DNA of 64,000 nucleotides from Azospirillum sp. (GTDB lineage Bacteria; Pseudomonadota; Alphaproteobacteria; Azospirillales; Azospirillaceae): contig WGNK01000003.1 of assembly GCA_016124535.1 (NCBI GenBank), positions 102,001 to 166,000 on the forward strand, given 5' to 3'. Position 1 is the first letter of the stretch. The number at the start of each line of letters is the position of its first letter. Positions 35,057-44,099 of this stretch are shown one piece after another. Made by a program: the position numbers and the translations under genes. The notes under the pieces are model-generated. The model was not told the DNA's origin. It did not search any database and saw only the letters and a list, made by a program, of their open reading frames with translations.

Positions 35057-35752
35057 TTACTTCAGGTTCTCGGCGAGGAACGCGGCGCTGCGCTGGTTGG
35101 CAAGCTCGGCCGCCGCCGGATTATAATGCTCGCCACCGATCCGCGCGAAGGCATGATCGACCCCGGCATAGCTGTGCAGCGTAATCTTGGGGTGCCCGGC
35201 CAGCGCCGCCTTGATCTTGACCTGCGCCTCCGGCGGGACGAAACCGTCGAGTTCGGCCATGTGCATCAGCAGCGGATTGGCGATCTGCCCCGCCTCATCG
35301 ACCAACTCGTCGAGGCCGACGCCGTAGTAGCTGACCGCAGCGTCAACCCCCGACCGGGTCGCCATCAGGAATGCAAGCTTGCCGCCCAGGCAATAGCCGA
35401 CGCAAGCGACCTTGCCCGAGCAACCATCGACACCCCGCAGGTAGTCATACGCCGCGATCAGGTCGTCCACCCCCAGGTCGACGTCGAAACCCTGGAACAG
35501 CTGGAAGGCCCGTGCCCACTCGGCCTCGGTGCGATCGGTGATCTGGATGCCCGGCTCCTGGCGCCAAAACAGGTCGGGACACAGGGCCACGTAGCCCTGG
35601 GCGGCCAAGCCGTCGCAGAGCTCGCGCATCACATGATTGACGCCGAAAATTTCCTGGGCAACCAGAATGCCCGGTCCGGTGCCGCTGGCGGGTTTTGCGA
35701 GGTAAGCGGAAAAGCTGCCGCCATCGGCAGCAGCGATGGTGACATCGGCCAT
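35057..35752 (-). CDS. dienelactone hydrolase family protein
   Basis: 231 residues from ATG 35752, which has a GGGGAGGA site upstream; the frame continues further without support. The alpha/beta hydrolase triad of this family is visible: nucleophile Cys in VGYCLGGK (about 121), Asp in HMAELDGFVPP (about 169) and His in YAGVDHAFAR (about 200). ILVAQEIFGVN near residue 31 holds the Glu typical for the family. Members hydrolyse dienelactones or related esters; a true chlorocatechol role is not indicated here. Confidence 0.88.
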   Translation of the reverse strand: MADVTIAAADGGSFSAYLAKPASGTGPGILVAQEIFGVNHVMRELCDGLAAQGYVALCPDLFWRQEPGIQITDRTEAEWARAFQLFQGFDVDLGVDDLIAAYDYLRGVDGCSGKVACVGYCLGGKLAFLMATRSGVDAAVSYYGVGLDELVDEAGQIANPLLMHMAELDGFVPPEAQVKIKAALAGHPKITLHSYAGVDHAFARIGGEHYNPAAAELANQRSAAFLAENLK

Positions 35753-35793
35753 GCTGAAGTCCTCCCCTGTGATTAGCCCGGAACTGTACTTGC

Positions 35794-35844
35794 CCCGGAC
35801 CATGATTGGCCCCGGACCATGATTGGCCCCGGACGATGATTGGC
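35794..35844. repeat. three tandem 17-bp units
   Basis: CCCGGACCATGATTGGC at 35794-35810 and 35811-35827 is identical; the third copy at 35828-35844 differs by one base (ACGATG). The array lies about 40 bp upstream of the dienelactone hydrolase start, in its leader or promoter region. Confidence 0.85.
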
Positions 35845-35904
35845 TATGAGGAATCGGCCCGGCGGTGAGTCCGGGTAACGCCGAGCAGCTCGGTTACCGC
35901 GGTT

Positions 35905-36795
35905 TTACTTAGCGTCCGGCGGAGTCGATGTCACGGGGGGAGACACCGCTGGCGTTCCGGGCGGCACGCTCTCAGCCGATGCCGCGCCGGGCGGCGCGCT
36001 CTGAACTGATGCCGCGCCGGGCGGCGCGCTCTGAACCGATGCCGCGCCGGGCGGCGCGCTCTCAGCCGATGCCGCGCCGGGCGGCGCGCTCTCACCCGAT
36101 GCCGCGCCGGGCGGCGCGCTCTCAGCCGATGCCGCGCCGGGCGGCGCGCTCTGAACCGATGCCGCGCCGGGCGGCGCGCTCTGAACCGATGCCGCGCCGG
36201 GCGGCGCGCTCTGAACCGATGCCGCGCCGGGCGGCGCTTTCGCCGGTGCGGGCGTGGTTGCTTCCCCACCGACCGCACCGGCGCCCTCGGCCGCCTTCTC
36301 GTCGGCGACCTGCCCCGCAGCCCCCGCCGGCCTCTCGGCACTGTCGCCGGTCGCCGACCCATCTTCCGCCTTCGCCAGCGCCGCGGCGACCTCCGGGGCG
36401 ACCTTGCGGATCTGGTGCAGCGCCCATTGGGTCGCTACGGCGGTGGCACCGGCCCCGGCGCCGATGGCACAGCCGAAACCGGCAGTACCGAGCAGTGCCG
36501 CAGCGGCAAGCGGTGCGCCGACGCCGGTCGCCGCCGCGGCCATCATCGGCAAGCCATGGGCAACCGCACCGGAAACCGCACCGGCACCGCAGGCGATCAC
36601 CAGAGTGTCCAGGCTCATGAAGGCATCCTCGCGCTTCTTCAGCAGCAGGACCGACGGGCCGTCGCTGACCGGCCCGGCCATCATGCCGATGATATAGGAA
36701 TCGAAGAACTGGGCGTTGCCGCGGGCCGGCAAAACGACGGTCAAGGCAAGCGCGCCTGCCGTTGCCACGGCCAGGGCGGAGAGTGATCGCGGCAT
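35905..36795 (-). CDS. exported hypothetical protein with nine decapeptide repeats
   Basis: 296 residues. A signal peptide (to about residue 28, cleavage near GNA-Q) is followed by FFDSYIIGMMAGP and a Gly/Ala-rich hydrophobic region (about 60-120) that could span or associate with the membrane. The C-terminal third is a low-complexity region of tandem APPGAAS(V/A/G)(Q/E)S decapeptides, ending in a Pro/Thr tail. A GGATA site precedes the ATG. I do not recognise a family for the N-terminal part; the repeats could form an extended linker across the periplasm. Only position 8-9 of each repeat varies. Confidence 0.75.
   Translation of the reverse strand: MPRSLSALAVATAGALALTVVLPARGNAQFFDSYIIGMMAGPVSDGPSVLLLKKREDAFMSLDTLVIACGAGAVSGAVAHGLPMMAAAATGVGAPLAAAALLGTAGFGCAIGAGAGATAVATQWALHQIRKVAPEVAAALAKAEDGSATGDSAERPAGAAGQVADEKAAEGAGAVGGEATTPAPAKAPPGAASVQSAPPGAASVQSAPPGAASVQSAPPGAASAESAPPGAASGESAPPGAASAESAPPGAASVQSAPPGAASVQSAPPGAASAESVPPGTPAVSPPVTSTPPDAK
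35971..36240. repeat. 9 x 30-bp tandem repeat inside the coding region
   Basis: Nine contiguous 30-bp units with the shared core GATGCCGCGCCGGGCGGCGC. Differences are confined mainly to the first 8 bases of each unit (CTCAGC, CTGAAC or CTCACC forms). A tenth, more degenerate unit lies at 35941-35970. The unit is a multiple of three, so copy number changes keep the reading frame. Confidence 0.95.
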
Positions 36796-36861
36796 CGGCG
36801 GTATCCTTTGGTGCAGTTTTTTGTTAACCCGACAGCTCGAGTCCGGGCAAAACCCACGAAC

Positions 36862-37335
36862 TCAATCCATCGAATATGGGGATTCATAGTTTAGCAGCCA
36901 GAGTTTGGTGGTCCGCCCGCCCATCCCTGAGTATCCGCCCAAGCCGTTTCGGCCGACCACACGATGGCACGGCACGATGATCGGCAATCGATTGCGACCG
37001 CAGGCATTGCCAACGGCGCGGGCCGAAGTCCCAAGGCGCCGCGCGATTTCACCATAGGTGGCGGTCGCGCCGAACGGTATCTCCGACATCGCCGCCCAGA
37101 CCCGGTGCTCGAAAGCCGTTCCGGTCGGACGCAGCGGCAGCTCGAACTGGCGCCGCCGTCCGGCGAACCACTCGGCGAGCTGGCGCGTCGCGGTCTCGAC
37201 CACCGGGTCTCCATCGGCGTCCCCGGCGCCGCAATCGCCATCGCCGAGGCGACCGAACGACACCTCGACCAGGGCGCCGGCGGCACCGAGCACGGTCAGC
37301 GGCCCCAGCGGGGTATCGACGACGCGCCGGCCCAT
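36862..37335 (-). CDS. ogt: methylated-DNA-protein cysteine methyltransferase
   Basis: 157 residues from ATG 37335; a GTG at 37344 that overlaps the preceding stop (GTGA) is an alternative. The DNA-binding and active-site domain is complete: FEHRVWAAMSEIPFGATATYGEIA, then AVGNACGRNRLPIIVPCHRVVG with acceptor Cys in PCHR, and GLGGYSGG-like GLGGYSGMGG. It removes alkyl groups from O6-alkylguanine. It directly follows the DUF255 gene on the same strand. Confidence 0.92.
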   Translation of the reverse strand: MGRRVVDTPLGPLTVLGAAGALVEVSFGRLGDGDCGAGDADGDPVVETATRQLAEWFAGRRRQFELPLRPTGTAFEHRVWAAMSEIPFGATATYGEIARRLGTSARAVGNACGRNRLPIIVPCHRVVGRNGLGGYSGMGGRTTKLWLLNYESPYSMD

Positions 37336-37340
37336 GACGG

Positions 37341-39389
37341 TCACCGCCGGCCGAGCGCCACGGCCAGCGCGCCCGGATCGGTCAGCGGAGCGGAGCAGGT
37401 CATGTCGGCGCAGAGATAGGCGGCAGCGTGGCCCTCGACCAGGCCCTTGCCGTGGGCCGGATGACCGCCGGGCAGGACCGCGCCGGGCCGAACCATCGTC
37501 AAAATCCGATTGGGCATCGAACGGTCGAGCACCGCGCGGCGCAGGGCGACGGTATCGCTGGCTTCCGGGTCGCCGACGATCACGACGTCGACCGCTGCCA
37601 TCAACAGTTCGGCGTTGTTCAGCAGGGTCGACAGCGGGAAGAAATTCCGGCCCAGCTCGCCGGAAAAGGCACCGATGATCGCCTCTGCGCGGTTGCGGTA
37701 GTCGGCCTCGCCTGACAGGTGCCACAGCCGGGTGAGCACCCCGACCATGGTACCGTTGCCGCTGGGCACCGCATTGTCCTGGGCCTGCTTGGTCCGCACG
37801 ATCAGGGCCTCGGCATCGTCGGCGGTAAAGAAATAGCCGCCCCGCTCGCTGTCCCAGTAATGACGGTCGAGCACCCCGACCCAGCTTCGGGCCTGGTCGA
37901 GATAGCCGGCATCGCCGGTCGCCTCGAGCAGGGCAAGCGCTGCCCGGCTGAGATTGGCGAAGTCGTCCAGCGTCGCCCAGTGCTTGGCCTGGCCGCTGCG
38001 CCAACCGTGGCACAGCCGTCCGTTCAGAACCAGGCGGTCGCGGCAGAAGCCAAAGGCGCGTTTCGCCGCCGCCAGCCACGACGGCATTTCGAATACCTGG
38101 GCGGCATTGGCCAGCGCCGCGATCATCAGACCGTTCCAATCGGCCAGAACCTTGTCATCCCAGCCGGGACGGACCCGCTGCGCGCGGGCCGCCAGCAACA
38201 CCGCGCGCGACCGTTCCAGCGCCGCCTCGAAACCGGCGTCGCCGAGGTCGGGTCGGTGCCGCCGGTTCAGGATCGACTGCCCCTCCCAATTGCCGCCGGG
38301 AGTGACATCGTAGGCGCGCTTAAAGACATCGGAGTCGGGGCCGAGCAAGGCATCGATTTCCGCCTCGCTCCAGACATAGAACTTCCCTTCCTCATGCTCG
38401 CTGTCGGCATCGAGCGTGGCGGCAAAGCCCCCACCTTCCGGCAGCTCCGCAAGCGCCACCATCTCGCGCAACACCCAGGCCGCGGTTTCCTGAACCCGTG
38501 TGCGATAGAGCGGATCCCGGTTCTCCTGCCAGACCAGGGTCAGAAGGTCGATCAGCTGGGCATTGTCGTAGAGCATCTTCTCGAAATGCGGTGCCAGCCA
38601 TTCGGCATCGGTCGAATAGCGCGCGAAGCCGCCGCCCAGATGATCGTAGATGCCGCCCTGAGACATCCGCGTCAGGGTATTGGTCACGGCATCACGAAAT
38701 GGCTTCCTGCCGGTCCGCTGCCAGGCGCGCCAGAACAGCTCGAAGATCGAGCATTGGGGAAATTTTGGGGCCTCGCCGATGCCACCCTGGAACGGGTCGA
38801 CCTCGCGCAGTAGCCGTTCGGCGATATGGTCGATCACCGAAACCGTGATCACGCCGCCGCCCCTGGTCTCGGCCATCCGGGCCAACGAGTTGCGCAGCGC
38901 CGAGACATTGCGGGAAATCTTCTCTGGCTCCCGATGATAGGCCTCGGCGACGCCGGTCAGAACCTCGGGGAAACCGGGCCGGCCATAATGGGCGACCGGG
39001 GGGAAATAGGTGCCGCCCCAGAACGGCTCGCCGGCCGGGGTCAGGAACATGGTCAGCGGCCAGCCCCCGTGCTGACCCAACAGTGCCAGCGCCGATTGAT
39101 AAATCTGATCGAGGTCGGGGCGCTCCTCGCGGTCGACCTTGATGCTGACGAACAGCTCGTTCATCAGCCCGGCGATCGCCGGGTCCTCGAAGCTTTCGCG
39201 CGCCATCACATGGCACCAGTGGCAGGCGGCGTATCCGATCGAGAGCAGGATCGGTTTGCTTTCCGTCCGCGCCTGGTCGAGCGCCGCCTGGCCCCAGGGC
39301 TGCCAGTGGACGGCATTGTCCTGATGCTGCAGCAGATAGGGGCTGGTCTCGAACCTCAGCAGGTTTTCGTGGCGAATGGCCGATGGCAT
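37341..39389 (-). CDS. DUF255 thioredoxin-fold protein (YyaL/SPATA20-like)
   Basis: 682 residues. The N-terminal thioredoxin-like domain starts with NLLRFETSPYLLQHQDNAV and holds the redox motif CHWCHVM (about 54-60) and VDREERPDLDQIY. The rest is an (alpha/alpha)6-barrel-like region resembling N-acylglucosamine epimerases, with PKFPQCSIFELFWR, GGIYDHLGGGFARYSTDAEW and SGNGTMV. Members are widespread but their reaction is unclear. It is upstream of, and close to, ogt. Confidence 0.9.
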   Translation of the reverse strand: MPSAIRHENLLRFETSPYLLQHQDNAVHWQPWGQAALDQARTESKPILLSIGYAACHWCHVMARESFEDPAIAGLMNELFVSIKVDREERPDLDQIYQSALALLGQHGGWPLTMFLTPAGEPFWGGTYFPPVAHYGRPGFPEVLTGVAEAYHREPEKISRNVSALRNSLARMAETRGGGVITVSVIDHIAERLLREVDPFQGGIGEAPKFPQCSIFELFWRAWQRTGRKPFRDAVTNTLTRMSQGGIYDHLGGGFARYSTDAEWLAPHFEKMLYDNAQLIDLLTLVWQENRDPLYRTRVQETAAWVLREMVALAELPEGGGFAATLDADSEHEEGKFYVWSEAEIDALLGPDSDVFKRAYDVTPGGNWEGQSILNRRHRPDLGDAGFEAALERSRAVLLAARAQRVRPGWDDKVLADWNGLMIAALANAAQVFEMPSWLAAAKRAFGFCRDRLVLNGRLCHGWRSGQAKHWATLDDFANLSRAALALLEATGDAGYLDQARSWVGVLDRHYWDSERGGYFFTADDAEALIVRTKQAQDNAVPSGNGTMVGVLTRLWHLSGEADYRNRAEAIIGAFSGELGRNFFPLSTLLNNAELLMAAVDVVIVGDPEASDTVALRRAVLDRSMPNRILTMVRPGAVLPGGHPAHGKGLVEGHAAAYLCADMTCSAPLTDPGALAVALGRR

Positions 39390-39541
39390 GTTTGATGACT
39401 TTCTCGCCGGATCAACCTTCCCGGAAAAAACTCCGTGAAGAGGCGATCGAACGTGACGGTGGCTCTTCGTTTTCGCGGTGACGCAAGATAGTGTGGCGGG
39501 GGGGCGAAGACCTCAACCCTAAAATCAATTGGGGATCTACC

Positions 39542-39796
39542 ATGATGCGAATCAAGATCGACATCGAATGTGCCCCGGAGGAAGCGAGAGCTTTCCTTGG
39601 GCTTCCCGATGTCAGACCGATGCAGGACGCGCTGCTGCTGCAAGTGCAGAACCGCATGTCCGAGACCCTCCATGCCATGGAGCCCGAGGCGATGTTCAAG
39701 GCCTGGCTGCCCATGGGCATCGTCGGCGTCGAAGAAATCTGGAAGGCGTTCCTCAAGCAAATGGACGTCAGCGGCAACAAGGGAAAATCAGCGTGA
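39542..39796 (+). CDS. small DUF6489-type protein
   Basis: 84 residues from ATG 39542 (a second ATG follows at 39545). Sequence pattern MRIKIDIECAPEEARAFLGLPDV, then a helical region ending AWLPMGIVGVEEIWKAFLKQM. I recognise it as the small alphaproteobacterial family usually called DUF6489; no function is known. Its stop overlaps the GTG start of the next gene (GTGA), so the two are translationally coupled. Confidence 0.75.
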   Translation: MMRIKIDIECAPEEARAFLGLPDVRPMQDALLLQVQNRMSETLHAMEPEAMFKAWLPMGIVGVEEIWKAFLKQMDVSGNKGKSA

Positions 39797-40131
39797 GCGA
39801 TCCGGCGCCCTATTTTCGTCACCACGTGTTTTGCTGCAGCAATCAGCGACCGCCCGACAACCCCCGCGGCTGCTGCGCCAGCAAGGATGCCCAGAAGCTG
39901 CGCAATCACATGAAGGCGCGGATCAAGGCGCTCAAACTCGAGGGCATCCGGATCAACGATGCCGGCTGTCTCGACCGCTGCGAATTCGGGCCGACCCTGG
40001 TGATCTACCCCGAGGGCATCTGGTACGGCTGCCGCACGACCGCCGACATCGACGAGGTCGTCCAGACCCATCTGGTCGAGGGCGGTCGGGTCGCGCGGCT
40101 GATGCTGCCACCGGCCCCGGACCCGGCCTGA
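39793..40131 (+). CDS. thioredoxin-like (2Fe-2S) ferredoxin
   Basis: 112 residues from the GTG at 39793. Cysteines are spaced as in thioredoxin-like ferredoxins: HHVFCCSNQRPPDNPRGCC near the N-terminus and GCLDRCEFGPTLVIYPEGIW in the middle. The final strand WYGCRTTADIDEVV is also typical. It should carry one [2Fe-2S] cluster and act as an electron carrier or cluster donor in the cytoplasm; partners are unknown. It lies between a DUF6489 gene (4-base overlap) and mnmE (8 bp gap). Confidence 0.85.
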   Translation: MSDPAPYFRHHVFCCSNQRPPDNPRGCCASKDAQKLRNHMKARIKALKLEGIRINDAGCLDRCEFGPTLVIYPEGIWYGCRTTADIDEVVQTHLVEGGRVARLMLPPAPDPA

Positions 40132-40139
40132 CTCCCGCC

Positions 40140-41459
40140 ATGGCGGAGACCATCTTCGCGCCGGCCAGCGGCGCCGGGCGGGCCGCGGTCACCGTCATCC
40201 GTCTCTCCGGTCCCCAAGCCGGCGCCTGCCTCGATGCGCTGACCCGCGGTCCCCGGCCGATGCCGCGCCGGGCCAGCCTGCGCCGGCTGTTCCGCATCGG
40301 CTCCGACGAGTTGATCGACCGCGCCCTGGTGCTGTGGTTCCCCGGCCCCGCCAGCCAGACCGGCGAGGATCTGGTCGAGTTCCAGGTTCATGGCGGCCGG
40401 GCGGTGATCGCCGCGCTGGTCGACACCCTCGCCACCATCCCGGGCGTCAGGCTGGCCGAACCCGGCGAATTCACCCGCCGCGCCTTCGATCACGGCAAGA
40501 TCGATCTGACCGAAGCCGAAGCCGTGGTCGATCTGGTCGAGGCCGAGACCGCGGCCCAGCGCCGCCAAGCCCTGGTCCAGATGGACGGCGCGCTTGGCCG
40601 CCTGACCGAGCGCTGGCGACACGCCCTGGTCGCCTGTCTCGCCCATCTCGAAGCCGTCATCGATTTCGCCGACGAAGACCTTCCCGAGGACCTCGACGAC
40701 CGGACCCGCGCCAGGCTGACGCCGCTCGCCGCCGAGATCGCCGCTCACCTGGCCGACGGCCGCCGTGGCGAACGCCTGCGCAGCGGTGTCTCGGTCGCCA
40801 TCATCGGTCCGCCCAATGTCGGCAAGTCCAGCCTGCTCAACCTGATCGCCCGCCGTGACCTTGCGATCGTCTCGGCCCGCGCCGGCACCACCCGCGACGT
40901 CATCGAGGCCCATCTCGATCTCGGCGGCTGTCCGGTGGTGCTCGCCGACACCGCCGGTCTGCGCGATGCCGACGACGACATTGAAGACGAAGGCATCCGG
41001 CGCGCCCGCGCCCGCGCTGCCTCCGCCGACCTGACACTGGCGGTATGCGACGCCCAGCTCTGGCCACTGATCGACCCGGCGCTCGCTGCTTGCCTCGACC
41101 AGCGCAGCCTGATCGTGGTCAATAAGTGTGACCTGGCACCGCTGGCCGCCTCTGGCTCGGCGGTCTATCCGATCTCGGTCGCGACCGGGAGTGGCATCGA
41201 CGCCCTGCTTGACGAACTGGGCGCCAGGGTCAAGGACAGCCTCGGCGACACCGGCGCCCCGGTGGTGACACGCGCGCGCCATCGCGCGGCGCTGGAGGAC
41301 TGCCTGGCCGCTGTCGCCCGGGCACAGGCTGGCGGGCCGGCCGAGCTGGTCGCCGAGGACCTGCGCCTGGCGGCGCGCGCACTCGGACGGATCACCGGCA
41401 AGGTCGACGTCGAGGAGCTGCTCGAGGTAATCTTCAAGGACTTCTGTATCGGCAAGTGA
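40140..41459 (+). CDS. mnmE: tRNA modification GTPase MnmE
   Basis: 439 residues from ATG 40140. N-terminal tetrahydrofolate-binding domain [20 protein letters not shown] and [12 protein letters not shown]; central helices; GTPase domain with P-loop GPPNVGKSS (about 221-229), switch [19 protein letters not shown] and NKCD; C-terminal CIGK with the conserved Cys. Works with MnmG to make 5-carboxymethylaminomethyl-uridine at the wobble position of certain tRNAs. The stop is followed within a base by a parS site, then mnmG. Confidence 0.96.
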   Translation: MAETIFAPASGAGRAAVTVIRLSGPQAGACLDALTRGPRPMPRRASLRRLFRIGSDELIDRALVLWFPGPASQTGEDLVEFQVHGGRAVIAALVDTLATIPGVRLAEPGEFTRRAFDHGKIDLTEAEAVVDLVEAETAAQRRQALVQMDGALGRLTERWRHALVACLAHLEAVIDFADEDLPEDLDDRTRARLTPLAAEIAAHLADGRRGERLRSGVSVAIIGPPNVGKSSLLNLIARRDLAIVSARAGTTRDVIEAHLDLGGCPVVLADTAGLRDADDDIEDEGIRRARARAASADLTLAVCDAQLWPLIDPALAACLDQRSLIVVNKCDLAPLAASGSAVYPISVATGSGIDALLDELGARVKDSLGDTGAPVVTRARHRAALEDCLAAVARAQAGGPAELVAEDLRLAARALGRITGKVDVEELLEVIFKDFCIGK

Positions 41460-41475
41460 CGTTTCACGTGAAACA
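41460..41475. promoter_or_regulatory. parS centromere site (mnmE-mnmG gap)
   Basis: CGTTTCACGTGAAACA matches the 16-bp consensus TGTTTCACGTGAAACA in 15 positions and contains the perfect palindrome GTTTCACGTGAAAC. The parA-parB genes lie 2.6 kb downstream. ParB is known to load on such sites. Confidence 0.93.
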
Positions 41476-41548
41476 CCGGCGGCGGGCACGACCCTCCGCA
41501 CCAGCCGGCAAGGGATGCCGCCCTTGCGACCGAGGACGAACGCTCACG

Positions 41549-43417
41549 ATGACAGGCAAGAGTTACGACGTTGTGGTGGTTGGCGGCGGGCACGCCGGGT
41601 GCGAGGCCGCCGCAGCGGCGGCCCGGCTGGGCGCCCGCACCCTCCTGCTCACCCACGCCACCGCCACCCTGGGCGAGATGTCATGCAACCCGGCGATCGG
41701 CGGCCTCGCCAAGGGCCAGCTGGTCCGCGAGATCGACGCCCTCGACGGGCTGATGGGCCGGGTGATCGATCGTGCCGGCATCCAGTTCCGGGTGCTCAAC
41801 CGCAGCAAGGGCCCGGCGGTCCGGGGTCCACGCGCCCAGGCCGACCGCAAACTCTATCGTCGCGCCATGCAGGAGGCGCTCGCCGAAGTCGCCGGCCTGG
41901 AGATCAGAGCCGCGGCGGTCGAAGACCTCGCCCTCGGCCCAGACGGCGCGCTGCGCGCGGTGATTACCGCCACCGGTGAGGCAATCGCCACCGCGGCTGT
42001 GGTCCTGACCACCGGGACTTTCCTGGGTGGCCTGATTCATATCGGCGAGGAAAGGACACCGGCGGGCCGGATCGGCGAGGCGCCCTCCCTCGGACTCGCC
42101 GTCACACTCCGCCGCGCCGGCTTCGCCCTGGGCCGACTCAAGACCGGCACGCCGCCCCGACTCGACGGCCGGACGATCGATTGGGCCGGCCTCGCGGTTC
42201 AGCCCGGCGATGATCCGCCGGAACCATTTTCGACCCTGACCGCGCGGATCGAGACGCCCCAGATACCCTGCGGCATCACCGCGACCACCGCGGCCGGACA
42301 CGCCGTCATCCGCGCCAACCTGCACCGCGCGCCGATCTATTCGGGACAGATCGAAGGCGTCGGCCCGCGCTACTGCCCTTCGATCGAGGACAAGGTGGTC
42401 CGGTTCGCCGACAAGGCGCAGCACCAGATATTCCTCGAGCCCGAGGGACTGGACGACGATACCGTCTATCCCAACGGCATCTCGACCTCGCTCCCCAGAG
42501 ACGTCCAGGCCGCCTTGCTGAAGACCATCCCCGGCCTCGAGCACGCGGTGATGCGCCGCGCCGGCTACGCCATCGAATATGATTACGTCGACCCGCGGGA
42601 ACTCAGACCGACCCTGGAGACGCGGCGAATCCCCGGCCTGTTTCTCGCCGGCCAGATCAACGGCACCACCGGATATGAAGAGGCCGCCGCCCAGGGTCTG
42701 GTGGCCGGGCTCAACGCCGCGCTGCGGACCGGCAGCACCGGCCGTGATTTCGTCGTCGATCGCGCCGAGGCCTATATCGGCGTGCTGATCGATGATCTGG
42801 TCACCCGCGGCACCTCCGAGCCCTACCGGATGTTCACCTCGCGCGCCGAGTATCGGCTCCATCTCCGCGCCGACAACGCCGACCAGCGCCTGACCCCGCG
42901 CGGTCTCGATCTCGGCTGTATCTGCGCCGAAAGGGCTCGCAGTTTTCAGTCCAAGCAGACCCGGCTCGCCGACGCCCGCCGGCTGGTTCGCGAGACTTCG
43001 GCGACGCCGCCCGAACTGCTCCGCCACGGCTTGGCTGTCAATCAGGACGGAGTTCGCCGCACCGCCGCCGACCTGCTGTGCCTACCCGGCGTCGATCTCG
43101 CCAGGCTCGGCGCGATCTGGCCGGAGCTGGCGACGATTACCCCGGTGATATCGGAGCAGATCGAAATCGATGCCCGCTACGCCGGCTATCTCGGGCGTCA
43201 GGACGCCGATATCCGGGCCTTCCGGCGCGACGAGGCCTTGGCCCTGCCGGCGGATCTTGATTTTGACGGGATCGGCAGCCTGTCGACCGAGGTCCGTCAG
43301 AAACTGCGGCTGGCCCGGCCGGCGACGCTGGGCGCTGCGTCCCGCATCCCCGGCGTCACCCCGGCGGCGGTGATCGCGCTGTTGCGCTACGTCAGGCGTC
43401 GCCCCGATGCAGCCTAG
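41549..43417 (+). CDS. mnmG: tRNA uridine 5-carboxymethylaminomethyl enzyme MnmG
   Basis: 622 residues from ATG 41549; the frame is open upstream through the parS site but the chosen start gives the canonical [23 protein letters not shown]-binding N-terminus. Other motifs: [20 protein letters not shown] with the reactive Cys, [15 protein letters not shown], and [14 protein letters not shown]. Partner of MnmE in tRNA wobble uridine modification. Its 3' end overlaps the rsmG start by 11 bases. Confidence 0.96.
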   Translation: MTGKSYDVVVVGGGHAGCEAAAAAARLGARTLLLTHATATLGEMSCNPAIGGLAKGQLVREIDALDGLMGRVIDRAGIQFRVLNRSKGPAVRGPRAQADRKLYRRAMQEALAEVAGLEIRAAAVEDLALGPDGALRAVITATGEAIATAAVVLTTGTFLGGLIHIGEERTPAGRIGEAPSLGLAVTLRRAGFALGRLKTGTPPRLDGRTIDWAGLAVQPGDDPPEPFSTLTARIETPQIPCGITATTAAGHAVIRANLHRAPIYSGQIEGVGPRYCPSIEDKVVRFADKAQHQIFLEPEGLDDDTVYPNGISTSLPRDVQAALLKTIPGLEHAVMRRAGYAIEYDYVDPRELRPTLETRRIPGLFLAGQINGTTGYEEAAAQGLVAGLNAALRTGSTGRDFVVDRAEAYIGVLIDDLVTRGTSEPYRMFTSRAEYRLHLRADNADQRLTPRGLDLGCICAERARSFQSKQTRLADARRLVRETSATPPELLRHGLAVNQDGVRRTAADLLCLPGVDLARLGAIWPELATITPVISEQIEIDARYAGYLGRQDADIRAFRRDEALALPADLDFDGIGSLSTEVRQKLRLARPATLGAASRIPGVTPAAVIALLRYVRRRPDAA

Positions 43418-44051
43418 AGCGCCAGGCAATTACCCGGCCGGCGAATTCGGAGCCGAGGCCTTTCAGGCGACGACCGCTGTTTCACGTGAAACGCTCGAGC
43501 GACTCGCGGCCTATCACGCTCTGCTCGAAAAATGGCAGCCCCGGATCAACCTGGTTGCCCCGTCGACCCTGGCGGTCGCCTGGCGGCGCCACTTCCTCGA
43601 TTCGGCCCAGCTGCTCCCCCGCCTGCCCGAGTCGACCCGAGTCGTGATCGACCTCGGCAGCGGCGCCGGGTTTCCCGGCCTGGTGCTGGCGATCATGGGG
43701 GCACCGGGTCTCCACTTGGTCGAAAGCGACGGTCGGAAATGCGCCTTCCTCGCGGAGGTGATTCGCATCACTGCGGCTCCGGTAACCCTGCATCACCGCC
43801 GGATTGAGGCCTTGCCCCCGCTCGCCGCCGATGTCGTCACCGCACGGGCCCTGGCGCCCTTGAGCAAGTTGCTCGGCCACGCCCAGCCGATGATCGGCGA
43901 AACTGGACTGGGCCTCTTCCTCAAAGGCCAAAATGTGGAAGATGAATTGACCGAGGCCACCAAATCTTGGACTATGTCGGTGGAGCGCTATGAGAGCGTC
44001 AGCGACCCTGCGGGATGTCTGCTCCGTATCGCAAAACTCTGCCGCCGGTGA
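43407..44051 (+). CDS. rsmG: 16S rRNA (guanine527-N7)-methyltransferase RsmG
   Basis: 214 residues. The SAM-binding segment [18 protein letters not shown] (about 74-91) and the RsmG-type N-terminus ([19 protein letters not shown], then [14 protein letters not shown]) are clear. [13 protein letters not shown] is also conserved. It methylates G527 of 16S rRNA. The codons for residues about 24-29 lie inside a parS site, so the segment VSRET, conserved as such in alphaproteobacteria, reflects the DNA signal. Confidence 0.95.
   Translation: MQPRAPGNYPAGEFGAEAFQATTAVSRETLERLAAYHALLEKWQPRINLVAPSTLAVAWRRHFLDSAQLLPRLPESTRVVIDLGSGAGFPGLVLAIMGAPGLHLVESDGRKCAFLAEVIRITAAPVTLHHRRIEALPPLAADVVTARALAPLSKLLGHAQPMIGETGLGLFLKGQNVEDELTEATKSWTMSVERYESVSDPAGCLLRIAKLCRR
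43478..43493. promoter_or_regulatory. parS centromere site inside rsmG
   Basis: TGTTTCACGTGAAACG matches the 16-bp parS consensus in 15 positions and lies wholly within the rsmG reading frame, 0.6 kb upstream of parA and 2.0 kb from the other parS site. Confidence 0.93.
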
Positions 44052-44099
44052 CCAAATTTCGCCGCCCGCGGTTCGGCAGCGGCTGATCGAGAGGCTGTC

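Noticed and set aside
35794..35844. 17-bp repeats considered as plasmid-type iterons.
   Set aside because: Only three copies, no replication initiator gene nearby and located directly before a metabolic gene.
35971..36240. 30-bp repeats considered as a CRISPR array.
   Set aside because: Units are contiguous without spacers, multiples of three and in frame in a gene; no cas genes nearby.
35928..36620. Plus-strand frame encoding ARSQPMPRRA-type repeats.
   Set aside because: It is the complement of the 30-bp tandem repeat; the minus strand has a signal peptide, a ribosome binding site and a sensible product.
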